A DNA stretch of 43,748 bases from an uncultured bacterium (GCA_900547945.1 URIT01000009.1:1-43748), one strand, 5' to 3'; numbered from the stretch's first letter, positions 8,419 to 16,864 are shown. Translations and numbers: made by a program. Notes: a model not told the origin generated them from the sequence alone.

Positions 8419-9326
8419 GCCATAAGATCGTTGATTTTGGGCAATCGGCTCGCGCGCGTTTACTGGCCCTAGCGAATCGGCAGGGCATTCAGCTTGAATA
8501 TGTCCTGTTACGCTACGCGCTTGAACGGTTCTTGTATCGACTGGGCGTTTCGGCCTATGCCGATCGGTTTGTCCTCAAGGGCGCGTCGGCCTTTGCCGTC
8601 TGGATTGGCCCATTCTGTCGTGTGACGCGAGATGCCGATTTGGAGGCGTTTGGCGATATGACGCCAGAGGCGTTGCTTGACGCATTTCGGGAGATCTGCG
8701 CCATTCAATGCCCAGCTGATGGGGTCGAGTTCGACTTTGCCTCATTCCATACCGAAGAGATCAAGAGGGAAGACAAGTATCCGGGGACACGGTTGACGTT
8801 TGGTGCGGGAATTGGCGGGGCAAAAGTCCTGCTTCAGTTTGATATTGGCGTTGGAGACAGCGTTTATCCGTGTGCGGAATTCTTGGACTATCCGACGCTG
8901 TTGAGCGGCGAAAGGCCGCATGTGCGTGTCTATCCGCGTTACACGGTCGTCGCGGAAAAGTTTCAGGTGATGGTCTCTCGGGGGATTGTGAACAGTCGGT
9001 TGAAAGACTATCACGACCTCTGGGTGCTGACAGAACGGTTTGACTTTGATGGGAAGATTCTCCAAACCGCCATTGAATACACCTTTGCGCGGCGCATGAC
9101 GATCATTCCGTCTACCCTTCCGGAAGGGTTGGACAAGACGTTCTATGAAAACCCGGCCAAACAGATGCAATGGAACGCCTTTCTCCGAAGGGCTGGAGTT
9201 GCGCGACTTGAGTTGCCTGTTATCGTTGGCCGCCTGGTGGAATTCGTGAGGCCTATCATCGTGGGGAAAGCAAAAAGCCTTTGCTGGGATTCGGCAAGGA
9301 GAGTCTGGAAGAAAAACGACAAATGA
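8415..9326 (+). CDS. abiEii: Type IV toxin-antitoxin toxin, AbiEii nucleotidyltransferase
   Basis: 303 residues, start overlapping the abiEi stop. The nucleotidyltransferase-fold motifs of AbiEii are all visible: FVLKGASAF (54-60; the usual GG[ST] is GAS here), TRDADLE (71-77) carrying the metal-binding acidic pair, LLQFDIGVGD (139-148), and YTVVAEKFQVM...RLKDYHDLWVL (176-205), the conserved EK and R-x-KDYxD block. AbiEii toxins of this fold transfer nucleotides to tRNA or other RNA and stop growth, which can abort phage infection. The gene has the same lower GC as abiEi and ends 142 bases before the 3' end of a tRNA gene. Confidence 0.92.
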   Translation: MSHKIVDFGQSARARLLALANRQGIQLEYVLLRYALERFLYRLGVSAYADRFVLKGASAFAVWIGPFCRVTRDADLEAFGDMTPEALLDAFREICAIQCPADGVEFDFASFHTEEIKREDKYPGTRLTFGAGIGGAKVLLQFDIGVGDSVYPCAEFLDYPTLLSGERPHVRVYPRYTVVAEKFQVMVSRGIVNSRLKDYHDLWVLTERFDFDGKILQTAIEYTFARRMTIIPSTLPEGLDKTFYENPAKQMQWNAFLRRAGVARLELPVIVGRLVEFVRPIIVGKAKSLCWDSARRVWKKNDK

Positions 9327-9427
9327 ACTTTGAGAATCTACTGGCCGTCGCGGAATGCGATGCCTGCATGGCCATGTTTCGGAAATTGGACACTCCTATT
9401 CCGCCTGAACCCGTGGCGCGGCGTTGA
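9323..9427 (+). CDS. Possible 34-aa peptide coupled to abiEii
   Basis: A short frame starts in an ATGA overlap with the abiEii stop and encodes 34 residues (MNFENLLAVAECDACMAMFR...). The overlap has the same geometry as abiEi/abiEii, but there is no known family and no further support. It may be the stub of a third, truncated gene of the island or simply chance. Confidence 0.25.
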   Translation: MNFENLLAVAECDACMAMFRKLDTPIPPEPVARR

Positions 9428-9467
9428 TCATTCGCACGGGAATATCCAACCCGAAAAGGGAGGGGAG

Positions 9468-9544
9468 TGGTGGGACAGGGGAGACTCGAACTCCCAACCT
9501 ACGGTTTAGGAAACCATCGCTCTGTCCAGTTGAGCTACTGTCCC
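9468..9544 (-). tRNA. tRNA-Arg (anticodon CCT)
   Basis: Complete cloverleaf on the minus strand. The acceptor stem GGGACAG pairs with CTGTCCC. The D stem is GCTC/GAGC. The anticodon stem ATGGT/ACCGT encloses loop TTCCTAA with anticodon CCT, which reads AGG. The T stem GGGAG/CTCCC encloses TTCGAGT. The discriminator base is A and the CCA end is encoded (9470-9468). Its 3' end faces the AbiE island, the usual geometry for tRNA-associated integration. Confidence 0.95.
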
Positions 9545-9560
9545 GAATGACGTGGGGCGT

Positions 9561-9569
9561 ATGATACCA
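9561..9569 (-). promoter_or_regulatory. tRNA-Arg promoter, extended -10 (TGGTATCAT)
   Basis: On the minus strand TGG-TATCAT lies 16 bases before the first base of the tRNA. It fits the extended -10 style of this genome; no clear -35 was found. Confidence 0.5.
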
Positions 9570-9578
9570 AATCCCCGC

Positions 9579-9607
9579 TTCACACGCTAGGGCGTTTTTG
9601 ATAAAAT
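9579..9607 (+). promoter_or_regulatory. Promoter of tadC-like gene
   Basis: TTCACA (9579-9584), a 17-base spacer and TAAAAT (9602-9607) preceded by TG-A (extended -10). The predicted start of transcription is about 13 bases before the ATG at 9627, which has no Shine-Dalgarno sequence. It is nearly back to back with the tRNA promoter on the other strand. Confidence 0.6.
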
Positions 9608-9626
9608 CCTCCCACGGTTCGATAAA

Positions 9627-10541
9627 ATGACTGTGCTGCAGCTTGCCATCATCCTTTCTTGGACGGTCTGTGCCGTCGGCCTCGCGGCCTATGCGGCCGC
9701 GATTGCCCGTGAAATCACCTATGTCACGTTGGCCGACGGACGGAAGACGGAGCGGAAGATCCCCCTCCTGATGCGCCTTCTGCTGCCGCTCGTTCCGAAC
9801 CTTGCGCGGTTCGTCTCCGGACGGGCCTTCGAGCGCCCACGCCGCGAGGCCGAATGGATGCTCGTCGCCGCCGGGCTGGAGGGGCTTCTCTCGGCCACCG
9901 AGTTCGTCGCGCTCAAGTTCCTGATGCCGCTCGTCTGCGGCGGCGCGTGGTGCCTGTCCCTGGTCTTCCTCGGCACGCTCGTCCCCGATTCGTTCTTCTC
10001 CCAGAACCTGTTCGTCCTCTGCCTGCTCGGCGTCGCGTGGTTCTACGTCTATCCGCTCGTCTGGCTGCGGGGGGCGCTGCGGCGGCGGCATCTGGAGATC
10101 ACGCGCGCGCTGCCGTTCGTCCTCGACCTGCTCACGCTGAGCGTGGAGGCGGGGATGGACTTCATGGGCGCGCTGCAGCGCAACTGCGCGCGGCGGCGCC
10201 TCGACGCGCTCAACGAGGAGCTGATCCGCATGACTCGGGAGATCCAGGTGGGGACGCCGCGCCGCGTGGCGCTGCGGAACATGGCCGCGCGCGTGCGTCT
10301 GCCGGACCTGAAGGGCGTCACGCACGCGCTCATCCAGGCGGACGAGCTGGGCGTCTCGATCGGGTCGATCCTCCGCATCCAAAGCGAGCAGCTGCGCGGA
10401 CGGCGGTTCGACCGCGCCGAGAAGCTGGCCAACGAGGCGCCGGTGAAGATGCTCGGTCCGCTCATCCTCTGCATCTTCCCCGCCGTGTTCATCATCCTGC
10501 TCGGCCCCATCGTCCTGCAGGCCGCGAAGAACATCCTTTGA
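9627..10541 (+). CDS. tadC: Type II/IV secretion system F-domain membrane protein, TadC-like
   Basis: 304 residues with the GspF/TadC layout: an N-terminal transmembrane segment (LQLAIILSWTVCAVGLAAYAAAIA), a pair of helices at about 90-155, a cytoplasmic T2SSF domain (ITRALPFVLDLLTLSVEAGMDFMGALQRN...ELGVSIGSILRIQSEQLRGRRFDRAEKLANEAPVKM) and a final membrane helix (LGPLILCIFPAVFIILLGPIVL). In Tad systems TadB and TadC form the inner-membrane platform for Flp-type pili. Here TadB and the CpaF/TadA ATPase are not adjacent; the upstream neighbours are the tRNA and the AbiE island. The next gene encodes an FHA protein, 19 bases away. Confidence 0.85.
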   Translation: MTVLQLAIILSWTVCAVGLAAYAAAIAREITYVTLADGRKTERKIPLLMRLLLPLVPNLARFVSGRAFERPRREAEWMLVAAGLEGLLSATEFVALKFLMPLVCGGAWCLSLVFLGTLVPDSFFSQNLFVLCLLGVAWFYVYPLVWLRGALRRRHLEITRALPFVLDLLTLSVEAGMDFMGALQRNCARRRLDALNEELIRMTREIQVGTPRRVALRNMAARVRLPDLKGVTHALIQADELGVSIGSILRIQSEQLRGRRFDRAEKLANEAPVKMLGPLILCIFPAVFIILLGPIVLQAAKNIL

Positions 10542-10560
10542 CCAAGACCTTGAACACACC

Positions 10561-11892
10561 ATGAAGAAGACACCGGAAATCCTCGTGACGGTCGGCCCCC
10601 TCCGGGGTCGGCGCTTTGCCGTGACGGAGCGCGGGCTCCGCCTCGGGCGTTCGTCCACCTGCGAGATCGCCATGCCCGATCCCGCCCTCTCCCGCAACCA
10701 CTGCCTGTTCGAGCTGCGCGACGGAGACCTGTGGGTGACCGACCTCGCGAGCGCGAACGGCACGGTCGTGAACGGCGTCGCGTTGGGGGCCGACTCGCGC
10801 CGCCTCGCGGTGGGCGATGTCGTCTCCGCCGGCGATTCGAGCCTTGTGATCGTCGGCGCGGGCGAACCCGCGCCGGCGCAGCGGCAGCCGGGGGCCGCCG
10901 GGACGGCGGACGCGTCCGCGCTGGACCTGGGGCTGGGGGAGGAACGGGAGGCGGAGGCCGCCGCACCCGTCCCTCCGAAACGGATCCTCCTCTGGGTGGC
11001 GGCGGTTGTCGCCGTCGTCGGCGCCGCGGCCCTCATCCTCTCCGGCGGGAAGGACGGCGCGGACGCCGAACCGGCGGTCCAGGCGCTCGCACCTGAAAGG
11101 CCCGTCCTGCATGCGTTCCGCTTCGAGAAGGTCGAGGCCGGGCCGAAGGGCATCTATCGCTACGCATTGAAGCTGGATGCGGCGGGGACGCTGTCCGTCG
11201 AGATCGACGACGTGCCGAAGGAGAACCGGCACGTGCGGAAGTCGGCGGCGCTTTCGACGAACGCCCTGGAGGAACTGGACCGGATCCTCTCCGCGCAGGA
11301 TCTCTCCGCGCTCGACCCCGAGTACACGGGCGTGCCGCTGGAGGCGGGTACGCTGAAGAGCTTTGCGCTGACCGTGGTGCGCGGCGGGCGCGTGTTTGCG
11401 ACGGCCGTCGAGAACACGCAGGAACCGCCCGCCTTCCGCGCGGTGCGGGAGCGCCTGGAGACGTTCTCGAAGAACGAGCTCGGCATCTGGGCGATCCAGT
11501 TTCCGGCGGAGAAACTGGTGGAGATGAGCGCCGAGTCCCGCCGCGCGGGCGACGCCAAGTGGGAGGAGCGCGACGTGCAGCACGGCAATCTCGCGGCGGC
11601 GCTCGCCGCGTACCGGGAGGCCGTCTTCTACCTGGAGACGGTGAACCCGAAGCCCGCCGGCTACGGCGCGCTCGTCGCCCGGCGCGACGAGGTGGCGCGC
11701 GTGCTTGAAGCGCGCTACCGCGACCAGCGCTTCCTCGCCGACCGCGCGATCAACCTCGCCGACTGGGAGACGGCGCGGCGGGAACTGCGCATCCTGTGCG
11801 AGCTGGTGCCGGACGTGAAGGACGCCCGGCACGCCGAGGCGGCCGCGAAGCTGCTGGACGTGGAAGGGCGCCTCAAGAAGGGAGGGCGGTAG
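10561..11892 (+). CDS. FHA-domain membrane protein
   Basis: 443 residues. Residues 8-100 are a forkhead-associated domain with the canonical phosphothreonine-binding pattern: LRLGRSSTCEI (GRSS), LSRNHCLF (S-x-x-H) and SANGTVVNG (NG). A linker rich in Ala, Glu and Pro leads to one transmembrane helix at about 142-160 (ILLWVAAVVAVVGAAALIL). The remaining C-terminal part is extracytoplasmic or periplasmic: a beta-rich stretch followed by helices (LAAALAAYREAVFYLETVNPK...WETARRELRILCELVPDVKDARHAEAAAKLL) that look TPR-like. FHA proteins next to Tad genes are thought to link phosphorylation to secretion; that role here is inference. There is a weak ribosome-binding site. Confidence 0.85.
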   Translation: MKKTPEILVTVGPLRGRRFAVTERGLRLGRSSTCEIAMPDPALSRNHCLFELRDGDLWVTDLASANGTVVNGVALGADSRRLAVGDVVSAGDSSLVIVGAGEPAPAQRQPGAAGTADASALDLGLGEEREAEAAAPVPPKRILLWVAAVVAVVGAAALILSGGKDGADAEPAVQALAPERPVLHAFRFEKVEAGPKGIYRYALKLDAAGTLSVEIDDVPKENRHVRKSAALSTNALEELDRILSAQDLSALDPEYTGVPLEAGTLKSFALTVVRGGRVFATAVENTQEPPAFRAVRERLETFSKNELGIWAIQFPAEKLVEMSAESRRAGDAKWEERDVQHGNLAAALAAYREAVFYLETVNPKPAGYGALVARRDEVARVLEARYRDQRFLADRAINLADWETARRELRILCELVPDVKDARHAEAAAKLLDVEGRLKKGGR

Positions 11893-11894
11893 GC

Positions 11895-13211
11895 ATGAAG
11901 AGGAGACTGTTTCTGTCGCTGTGCGCGGCGTGCGCCGCGCTGGTCGCATCCGGCGCGAAGGAGACGCCGAGCCGGCTCGACGTGGCGGTGCGGCCCGAGG
12001 GGGCGCAGGTGTCGGTGGACGGGCAGGTGCGCGGCGCGGCGCCGTGTTCGGTGTTCGACCTCGCGGCGGGTGAGCACTGGATTCACGTGGAGGCGCCGTC
12101 CCACGCCCCGGCGGATGCGTTCGTCGCGCTCGCGGCGGGGGACTACGTGCAGAAGAGCTTCACTCTCGCGGAGGAGAAGGGGCTGATCCTCGTGAAGACC
12201 GAACCGGCGGGGGCGGACGTACGGTGCGAGGGGGTGTCGCTCGGCACGACGCCGCTCCTCGTGACGACGCTCGCGAGCGGGCGCACCCATGCGCTGGAAC
12301 TGGCGCTCACGGGGTACCAGACGAAACGCATCGACGTGAAGACGGAGGGGCGCCGTCCGCTCGTGCGCACGGAGACGCTGGCGCTCGATTCGGGTGTGGT
12401 GGCCTGCACGACCGAACCGGCGGGGGCGACCGTGTTCGTCAACGGCGTCGAGCGCGGCGTGACGCCGGTCAAGCTTGCGCATGTGCCCAAGGGCGTCGCG
12501 ACGGTCGTCTTCCGCCTGGCGGGCTACCGGGACGAGACGCGCGAACTGCGCCTCGCGCCCGGCGACACGCCCACGCTCGCCGTGCGGCTCAAGGGGCTTC
12601 CGGCGAAGCTCACGGTCGTCTCCACGCCGGAACGGGCGAAGGTGTTCGTGGACGACGCCTACCAGGGCAAGACGCCGACGACGGTCTCCGCCCTGTCGGC
12701 CGGCGTCCATGCGGTCCGCATCGAACTGGCGGGCCACGCGCCGGTGACGCGCGAGGTGCGTCTGGAGAACGGCGCGGCGAAGACGGAGGAGTTCCGCCTT
12801 GAAAGCGTGCTGGGGCGGCTGGAGGTCGCGACGACGCCGCCGGGCGCGAAGATTTCCGTGGACGGCAAGGCCGTGGGGACGACGCGGAGCCCGGGCGGCG
12901 ATGCGACGCGCTCGCAGATCCTCGCGCTGGAAGGGCTTGCTGCCGGCGAACACGCCGTCCACGTCCGCCTCGACGGCTATCAGGACGCCTCGCGCCGGGT
13001 CGTCGTGAAGGCGAAGGAGACGGGGCGGCTCTTCGTGCGGCTCGTGCGCGTCTTCCAGGCGGATACCGAGGTGGAGACGATTCGCGGCGTCCATCGCGGC
13101 GTGCTCGTGGAGAAGGACTTCCTCGGCAACATCACGCTTGAAGTCTCCCCCGGCGTGCAGCAGACCTTCCGCAAGGAGGAGATCCGCAAGGTCACGTCGC
13201 TCGCGAGGTGA
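11895..13211 (+). CDS. Secreted PEGA-repeat protein
   Basis: 438 residues with a signal peptide (MKRRLFLSLCAACAALVASGA). Five PEGA repeats are visible, each with the form 'V-x-x-x-P-x-G-A-x-V-x-V-(D/N)-G ... G-x-T-P ... G-x-H-x-(V/I)-x-(V/L)-x-x-G-Y': VAVRPEGAQVSVDG, VKTEPAGADVRCEG, CTTEPAGATVFVNG, VSTPERAKVFVDD and VATTPPGAKISVDG. PEGA domains are small beta-sandwich modules of cell-surface and S-layer-like proteins. The last 60 residues (ETIRGVHRGVLVEKDFLGNITLEVSPGVQQTFRKEEIRKV) are a separate module. It begins 2 bases after the FHA gene stop, so the two probably work together at the envelope. Confidence 0.9.
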   Translation: MKRRLFLSLCAACAALVASGAKETPSRLDVAVRPEGAQVSVDGQVRGAAPCSVFDLAAGEHWIHVEAPSHAPADAFVALAAGDYVQKSFTLAEEKGLILVKTEPAGADVRCEGVSLGTTPLLVTTLASGRTHALELALTGYQTKRIDVKTEGRRPLVRTETLALDSGVVACTTEPAGATVFVNGVERGVTPVKLAHVPKGVATVVFRLAGYRDETRELRLAPGDTPTLAVRLKGLPAKLTVVSTPERAKVFVDDAYQGKTPTTVSALSAGVHAVRIELAGHAPVTREVRLENGAAKTEEFRLESVLGRLEVATTPPGAKISVDGKAVGTTRSPGGDATRSQILALEGLAAGEHAVHVRLDGYQDASRRVVVKAKETGRLFVRLVRVFQADTEVETIRGVHRGVLVEKDFLGNITLEVSPGVQQTFRKEEIRKVTSLAR

Positions 13212-13214
13212 CGG

Positions 13215-14000
13215 ATGAAGGTGCGGCTGGACCAACTGCTCTTCGCGCGCGGGCTCGCCGCCTCGCGCACGGCCGCGCAGGCGCTCGTCCTCGAAGGCAA
13301 GGTGCGCGTGGAGGGACGGGTGGAGACGAAGGCCGGGCGCGCCGTCGCGGAGGATGCCGCGCTGGACGTCGAGGCGCCGCCGCGCTTCGTCTCGCGCGGG
13401 GGCGAGAAGCTCGAGGGGGCCTTCGCGGCATTCCCCGGCTGGGATGTCGCCGGGCACGTCTGCCTGGACGTGGGCAGTTCCACGGGCGGCTTCACGGACT
13501 GCATGCTCCAGCACGGCGCCGCGCGCGTGATGGCCGTCGACGTGGGCACGAACCAGCTCGCCTACAAGCTGCGCGTTGACCCGCGCGTGTGGGTGCGCGA
13601 GAACTTCAACGCCCGCAGCCTGACGGCGGCGGACCTGCCGGAACGCCCGTCGCGCGCCGTCACGGACGTCAGCTTCATCTCCCTGAAGCTGATCCTGCCG
13701 CCGATGGCGGAGGTCCTGCTGCCCGGCGGCGAGATCGTCTCGCTCGTCAAGCCCCAGTTCGAGGCCGGGCGCGGACAGGCCCCCGGCGGCGTCGTCAGCG
13801 ACCCCGCCGTGCGCCGCCGCGTGGTGGAGGACATCTCGGCCTTCGGCACGCAGACGCTCGGCCTCGCGCTCCTCGGCGTCGCGGAATCGCCGATCCGCGG
13901 CCGCGAGAAGGGCAACGTCGAATACCTCGCCTGGTGGCGGAAGCCGGCTGTCGGGCAAGTGGCGGAAGCCCTTCGGAAATGCTATACTTCCCGCGTTTAA
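13215..14000 (+). CDS. tlyA: TlyA-type rRNA 2'-O-methyltransferase (hemolysin TlyA family)
   Basis: 261 residues. The N-terminal S4 RNA-binding domain (MKVRLDQLLFARGLAASRTAAQALVLEGKVRVEG) is followed by an FtsJ-like SAM-dependent methyltransferase: CLDVGSSTGGFTDCML is the SAM-binding loop, AVDVGTNQLAYKLR the acidic second strand, and VTDVSFISLKLILPP plus LVKPQFEAG the catalytic region. TlyA methylates cytidines of 16S and 23S rRNA in mycobacteria; other bacterial members may be limited to one target. The start is 3 bases after the PEGA stop. The folD promoter lies inside its 3' end. Confidence 0.93.
   Translation: MKVRLDQLLFARGLAASRTAAQALVLEGKVRVEGRVETKAGRAVAEDAALDVEAPPRFVSRGGEKLEGAFAAFPGWDVAGHVCLDVGSSTGGFTDCMLQHGAARVMAVDVGTNQLAYKLRVDPRVWVRENFNARSLTAADLPERPSRAVTDVSFISLKLILPPMAEVLLPGGEIVSLVKPQFEAGRGQAPGGVVSDPAVRRRVVEDISAFGTQTLGLALLGVAESPIRGREKGNVEYLAWWRKPAVGQVAEALRKCYTSRV
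13980..13988 (+). promoter_or_regulatory. folD promoter, extended -10 (TGCTATACT)
   Basis: TG-C-TATACT lies within the last codons of tlyA, 28 bases before the folD ATG. The 14-base string GGAAATGCTATACT is identical to the one before the hydrogenase operon. There is no recognisable -35. Confidence 0.55.
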
Positions 14001-14016
14001 AGCAAAGGATTTTGGA

Positions 14017-14895
14017 ATGCGCGCACAGATCATCGATGGAAAGAAGCTCGCCGCGGAGACGCGCGCGGAGATTGCGGCGGGGGTCGCCGCCCTGAAGGCC
14101 GAGAAGGGCGTCACGCCCGGCCTCGCCGTCATCCTCGTGGGGGACAACCCCGCCTCGGTCAGCTACGTGACGGCGAAGGAGAAGGCCTGCCGCGAGGCGG
14201 GCATGTACTCGCGCGAGATCCGCCTGCCGGCGGAGACGCCCGAGCAGGTCGTCGTGGAGACGGTGAAGGCGCTCAACGCCGACCCCGCCATCCACGGCAT
14301 CCTCGTGCAGCTGCCGCTCCCGAAGGGCATCTCCGAGAAGAAGGTCGTCGACGCGATCGCCGCCGAGAAGGACGTGGACGGCTTCACGCCCGTGAACGTG
14401 GGGCGGATGCTCATCGGCGAGGACTGCTTCCTGCCCTGCACGCCGCACGGCATCGTGAAGCTCATCGAGGTGACGGGGATGGACATCGCGGGCAAGCACG
14501 CCGTCGTGATCGGCCGCTCGAACATCGTCGGCAAGCCCGTCGCCGCGCTCCTCGCCCGCAAGGGGCCGCACGCGAACGCGACCGTCACGCTCTGCCATAC
14601 GGGCACGCCCGACCTTTCGGTCTACACGAAGACGGCGGACGTGGTGGTGGTGGCCGCCGGGCGCCCCAATACGCTCACGGGCGACATGCTCAAGCCCGGC
14701 GCCGTCGTCATCGACGTGGGCGTGAACCGCGTCCCCGACGCGACGAAGCCGAAGGGCTACCGCCTCTGCGGCGACGCGGACTTCGCGTCCTGCGCCGAGG
14801 TCGCCGCCGCGATCACGCCCGTCCCCGGCGGCGTCGGCCCGATGACGATCACCATGCTCCTCTGGAACACGCTCGAAAGCGCACGAAAGGCCTGA
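14017..14895 (+). CDS. folD: Methylenetetrahydrofolate dehydrogenase / methenyltetrahydrofolate cyclohydrolase
   Basis: 292 residues, standard FolD length. It interconverts 5,10-methylene-, 5,10-methenyl- and 10-formyl-tetrahydrofolate in one-carbon metabolism. Visible signatures are VGDNPASVSYVTAKEKAC (with the catalytic Tyr and Lys), GILVQLPLP, KDVDGFTPVNVGRM, the NADP-binding loop VVIGRSNIVGKPVA, and the closing TPVPGGVGPMTITML. The ribosome-binding site AAAGGA is 9 bases before the ATG. The next gene begins 4 bases after the stop, so folD probably heads the downstream transcription unit. Confidence 0.97.
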   Translation: MRAQIIDGKKLAAETRAEIAAGVAALKAEKGVTPGLAVILVGDNPASVSYVTAKEKACREAGMYSREIRLPAETPEQVVVETVKALNADPAIHGILVQLPLPKGISEKKVVDAIAAEKDVDGFTPVNVGRMLIGEDCFLPCTPHGIVKLIEVTGMDIAGKHAVVIGRSNIVGKPVAALLARKGPHANATVTLCHTGTPDLSVYTKTADVVVVAAGRPNTLTGDMLKPGAVVIDVGVNRVPDATKPKGYRLCGDADFASCAEVAAAITPVPGGVGPMTITMLLWNTLESARKA

Positions 14896-14899
14896 CAAC

Positions 14900-16861
14900 A
14901 TGAAGATTCTCGGCGATCCCCTTTTCGCGAAGAACCCCGACGGCACGCTGAAGTCCCGCATCGGCACGCTCTTCTTCCGCACGCCCGGCCTCGTCACCTG
15001 CCGGGGCGTCCACGCCATGCAGCGCATCGCCTGGACGAACGAGCTGAACCGGTTGCGCGCGGAGGCCGGGGAGCCCGCGCTCACGGAGAGCGAGGCGATG
15101 GCCGAGTGGACCGACTCCGCCGACCTGCTCTTCACGGACGACTACGTGCTCATCCGCCCCGACCCGACCCGCATGGACCTTGCGATCAAGGCGGACGAAG
15201 TGCTCCAGACGTTCGTCTCGAAGCGGCGCATCCGCTTCCTCAACACGAGTTCGGCGAAGGTGCGCGACGCCCTGCGCGCGCGCGGCGAGAACTGGCGCAT
15301 GGCGCGCGCCGCGCAGAGCGCCGAGGAGATCGTGTGCGCAATCGAGTCCGCCCGCGTCGCGATTGCCAACGAGAAGATCTACTACTACAACGGCAACACG
15401 GGCACGCGTTGGCTCACGGCGGGCGCGTTCGCGCGTATCGACGCCCTGGAGCCGACGGCCTACCGCGCGCAGATCACCGAGATCGCGCGCGGCCTCGCGG
15501 CGCACAACCGCCTCGGGCAGAGCGAAATCGCGCTCTTCCCGCCGTCCCTCGACGCCGACGTGACGGCGGCCTTCAGGGCCATCCAGCCGGACGCGCTCGA
15601 CGACGCGGCCCTGCGCGCGGCGGTGGACGCGGCCGTCGTGAAGTGGCGCATGGCGCTGCCCCCGGCCCTCCGCGAGGAGACGACGGAGAACTTCGCGTGG
15701 CGCGCCGAGATGGACGCCGCACTCACGCGCGTCCCCAACGAGACCGAGGTCGGCGACAAGGACCTCATCCAGGGCATTTCCCCCGAGTTTTTCCGTCAGA
15801 TCGAGTGGCTGCCGGGCGGACGCATCGAGAAGGGCGAACTCATCTTCGACTCGCTCTACGACGAGGCCTTCCGCACGCAGGACCCCGAGCTGCGGGCGTT
15901 CTGCAGCCTGCGCGTCCGATCGATCCTCTTCAACGCGGTGCGCCTCTTCGGGACGATCGAGTACGTCAACATCGGCCGCATTTCCCGTTCGCTCGCGCGC
16001 CATCCCATCGTTGGCGCGCACCGGGGCGGCGTCTACATCATGCAGACGAAGATGGCAGAGGAGGATGCGCCGCGCCTCCACATCATCCGCTTCCAGAAGT
16101 GGGGCATCGCCGAACACCTCGACGAGGGCAAGGACCTGCTGCGCGCCATCCTGGAGGCGGACGAGTACGCGGACTACATCCTCGACCGCCGTCTCGCCTG
16201 CCGCCAGCTCGGCATGAACCTGCCGGCGAAGCTCGGCATGGGGCACGTCGCCGAGAAGTACACGGCGCGCAACCAGTACCAGGGCACGACCGTGCGCGCG
16301 GCCTACTTCGTGCGCGCCTACGTGCCCGGCACGGCGTCCGACAAGATCCCGCCCGAGCGCTTCCACAACCCTGCCTTCGCGAAGGCCTTCGCCTACCTGA
16401 TGGGCCAGGCCGCCGCGCGCGACCTCGTCGTCGGGCGCGCCGCGACGGAGACGGGCGAGGCGATCTTTGACGCGAACTTCGAGGTCGTGCAGTGCGGTTC
16501 GGACGGACTTCCCCTCCGCATCGTCGTGACGGACCACGCGGGTTCGTTCGTCAAGTACCAGGAGCCCTTCGAGGACCTCGTCGCCCCCTACGCGCGCGCC
16601 GTCCTGCGCCGCGAGCGCTTCGTCGACGACTTCGCGGACTTCGCGCGCGTCTACGTGCTCGCGTTCGAGCGCACGCTCGCCGCGACGCAGGCCGCCTACC
16701 GCGAGCGCCGCCGCGCGTTCGACGAACTCTTCCTCCACCGCCCCTACGACGAGGCCGGTAGCGGCGCCTACCGCTGGGCCTGCATCCTCAAGCGCCTCGA
16801 CGCCTGTGACCCGCACGCCGTCGCGGACGCCCTCAAGAAGGCCATCCAGTCGCAGTCGTAG
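14900..16861 (+). CDS. Uncharacterised 653-aa cytoplasmic protein
   Basis: I do not recognise this family. The 653 residues have no signal peptide and no membrane helix. The N-terminal 200 residues include a conserved-looking block FLNTSSAKVRDALRARGENW and the segment EKIYYYNGNTGTRWLTAG. The middle part is helical. The C-terminal half has HIIRFQKWGIAEHLDEGKDLL, RRLACRQLGMNLPAKLG, RDLVVGRAATETGEAIFDANFEVV and IVVTDHAGSFVKYQEP; the last two are spaced somewhat like a kinase catalytic loop and metal-binding loop, but this is only a resemblance. It sits 4 bases after folD and 3 bases before an ABC permease gene, so it is probably co-transcribed with a transporter and glycosidase. Length, codon use and good packing argue for a real, functional gene. 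Confidence 0.75.
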   Translation: MKILGDPLFAKNPDGTLKSRIGTLFFRTPGLVTCRGVHAMQRIAWTNELNRLRAEAGEPALTESEAMAEWTDSADLLFTDDYVLIRPDPTRMDLAIKADEVLQTFVSKRRIRFLNTSSAKVRDALRARGENWRMARAAQSAEEIVCAIESARVAIANEKIYYYNGNTGTRWLTAGAFARIDALEPTAYRAQITEIARGLAAHNRLGQSEIALFPPSLDADVTAAFRAIQPDALDDAALRAAVDAAVVKWRMALPPALREETTENFAWRAEMDAALTRVPNETEVGDKDLIQGISPEFFRQIEWLPGGRIEKGELIFDSLYDEAFRTQDPELRAFCSLRVRSILFNAVRLFGTIEYVNIGRISRSLARHPIVGAHRGGVYIMQTKMAEEDAPRLHIIRFQKWGIAEHLDEGKDLLRAILEADEYADYILDRRLACRQLGMNLPAKLGMGHVAEKYTARNQYQGTTVRAAYFVRAYVPGTASDKIPPERFHNPAFAKAFAYLMGQAAARDLVVGRAATETGEAIFDANFEVVQCGSDGLPLRIVVTDHAGSFVKYQEPFEDLVAPYARAVLRRERFVDDFADFARVYVLAFERTLAATQAAYRERRRAFDELFLHRPYDEAGSGAYRWACILKRLDACDPHAVADALKKAIQSQS

Positions 16862-16864
16862 GCG

